Shown here: in pieces, positions 15,601 through 16,270 of the stretch
How positions within the stretch are numbered: the first letter of the stretch is position 1
How the letters are laid out: every line of letters begins with the position of its first letter
NCBI GenBank assembly: GCA_043811005.1
Contig: JBDRNO010000048.1
Coordinates: 1-16,270 of the forward strand
Direction of reading: 5' to 3'
Source of the DNA: JBDRNO01 sp043811005
GTDB lineage: Bacteria; Bacteroidota; Bacteroidia; NORP154
Length of the DNA stretch: 16,270 nucleotides
The notes under the pieces: model-generated
Told to the model about the DNA's origin: nothing
Database searches by the model: none
What the model saw: only the letters and a program-made list of their open reading frames with translations
Translations under genes and position numbers: made by a program

Positions 15601-16270
15601 TGGTAAAGTTATTGTAAGAATAGATATTAATGGAATAGGTTACATGATACATTGTGATGATCAAAATAACTGGCAAAAAGAAGAAGAGATTGGTGAAGCA
15701 TATCAAACTTATATAAGTAACGATAACAGAGTTATTGTAAGAATAGATTTAGATAGAATAGTTCACTTGAGATATCGTAATGATCAAAATAACTGGCAAG
15801 AAGAGAAACAAATTGGAGATGCTTCCAATGGATTTGAAATGAGTGAAAATGGTAAAGTTATTGTAAGAATAGATACTAACGGAATAGGTTACATGATACA
15901 TTGTGATAATCAAAATAACTGGCAAGAGAAAAAAATTGGAGATGCTTACTATGGATTTGAAATGAGTGAAAATGGTAAAGTTATTGTAAGAATAGATACT
16001 AACAGAATAGGTTACATGATACATTGTGATAATCAAAATAACTGGCAAGAGAAAAAAATTGGAGATGCTTACTATGGAATTAAAATTAGTCAAGATGGTA
16101 AATTTATTGCAAGAATGGATACTAAAGAGAAAATCTACGTGATACATGGTGATAATCAAAATAACTGGCAAGAAGAGAAAGAGCTTGTTGATTTTTCTTT
16201 AGATTTGCTTCAATCTATGAAAATTAATGTAAGTGCAAACAATAATGTTGTTGTATGGAGAGATGGGAGA
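9689..16270 (+). CDS. Continuation of giant protein: TraB-like C-half, TM region, three tandem midasin/dynein-like AAA modules, propeller-like repeats (partial, runs off right edge)
   Basis: The same frame stays open for 2194 codons after TAA 9686 and leaves the window. No good restart exists near the stop; the first ATG in frame is at 10256. Numbering from ATG 8843: TraB-like C-half with GGFH at 525-528; helical region to about 855; roughly four membrane helices at 858-972; AAA-1 near 1137-1300 with no Walker A (EEQPGSDLQ) and no acidic Walker B (HILLIKNVEAI); AAA-2 with intact GPTGVGKT at 1413-1420, Walker B-like VVALSELN (Glu 1482, the usual Asp is Ser) and sensor-1-like VVDTNP; AAA-3 near 1780-1900 with no Walker A but FIYFMENAHNL (Glu 1851); a coiled-coil segment near 2065; and repeats from 2121 on. 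The ordering and the LxELN motif resemble midasin and MoxR-type AAA ATPases (AAA_5). The role is unknown; a remodelling machine is inference. Confidence 0.8.
10256..10330 (+). repeat. Two in-frame copies of a 36-bp genomic palindromic repeat inside the giant reading frame
   Basis: Copies at 10256-10291 and 10295-10330 share the form ATGTCATTGC-A/G-AGGAGC, then CGACGAAGCAATCT. With a 3-bp linker the period is 39 bp, so each adds 13 residues (MSLQGASTTKQSS, MSLRGASATKQSQ) without a frame change. The motif is typical of intergenic palindromic repeats. It sits in a low-complexity stretch about 45 residues before the GGFH motif of the TraB-like domain. Confidence 0.88.
15206..16270 (+). repeat. 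Tandem 123/126-bp coding repeats (propeller-like blades) at the end of the giant reading frame
   Basis: Eight units, with the start of a ninth, begin at about 15206, 15332, 15455, 15581, 15704, 15830, 15953, 16076 and 16202. Each encodes 41 or 42 residues of the pattern S-x-D/N-G-K-V-I-V-R-I-D, then G-x-x-Y-M-I-H, then NNWQEEKQIGDA. The alternation of short beta strands and a conserved Trp suggests beta-propeller blades. The units at 15830 and 15953 differ at one base of 123 (GGA versus AGA). The array continues past the window. Confidence 0.92.

Noticed and set aside
15265..16171. Three minus-strand frames of 104-140 codons with repeated sequence
   Set aside because: They are the antisense of the propeller-like repeats; the periodicity comes from the coding strand.

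Overview
The window looks like part of a chromosome of an uncultured bacterium. The evidence is low-GC DNA, several families of short palindromic repeats between and inside genes, a long secreted multidomain beta-sandwich protein, and a very long exported reading frame. Together these resemble candidate phyla such as Omnitrophota, Elusimicrobiota and their relatives. This placement is inference from style; no marker gene is present.

Bases 1-2513 hold three minus-strand genes: an ECF sigma factor, a probable anti-sigma factor (zinc-finger-like motif, one membrane helix, C-terminal glycogen-binding CBM48/AMPK-beta-like domain), and a secreted helical protein that ends in a Gly-Thr repeat running off the left edge. 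The sigma factor has a clear TTGACT-N16-TATAAT promoter. A palindrome cluster, including a 132-bp element with perfect 16-bp inverted ends, lies between the anti-sigma factor and the Gly-Thr protein.

Bases 2514-3335 are a graveyard. A consensus extended -10 promoter drives a broken AbrB/MazE-type antitoxin gene (one 1-bp and one 4-bp insertion). A three-hairpin repeat follows, then the last roughly 50 codons of what looks like a type I restriction methylase (hsdM) gene. The remnant's stop codon overlaps the start region of the next gene.

Bases 3336-8030 encode a 1564-residue secreted protein with CARDB, fibronectin-III-like, beta-helix and further beta-sandwich domains. One domain is nested inside the CARDB domain, and base composition shifts near the 3' end. 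Bases 8131-8571 are a decayed IS21-family istB gene on the minus strand.

Bases 8843-16270 are the most unusual part: one reading frame of 2476 codons, still open at the right edge and interrupted by a single TAA at 9686-9688. It encodes a signal peptide, a TraB/TIKI-like domain (split by the stop), about four membrane helices, three tandem midasin/dynein-style AAA modules of which only the middle one keeps a Walker A motif, and a C-terminal array of 41-42-residue repeats that looks like a beta-propeller. A palindromic genomic repeat is inserted twice in frame within it. I know of no described system with this architecture; it is the best candidate for something new here.
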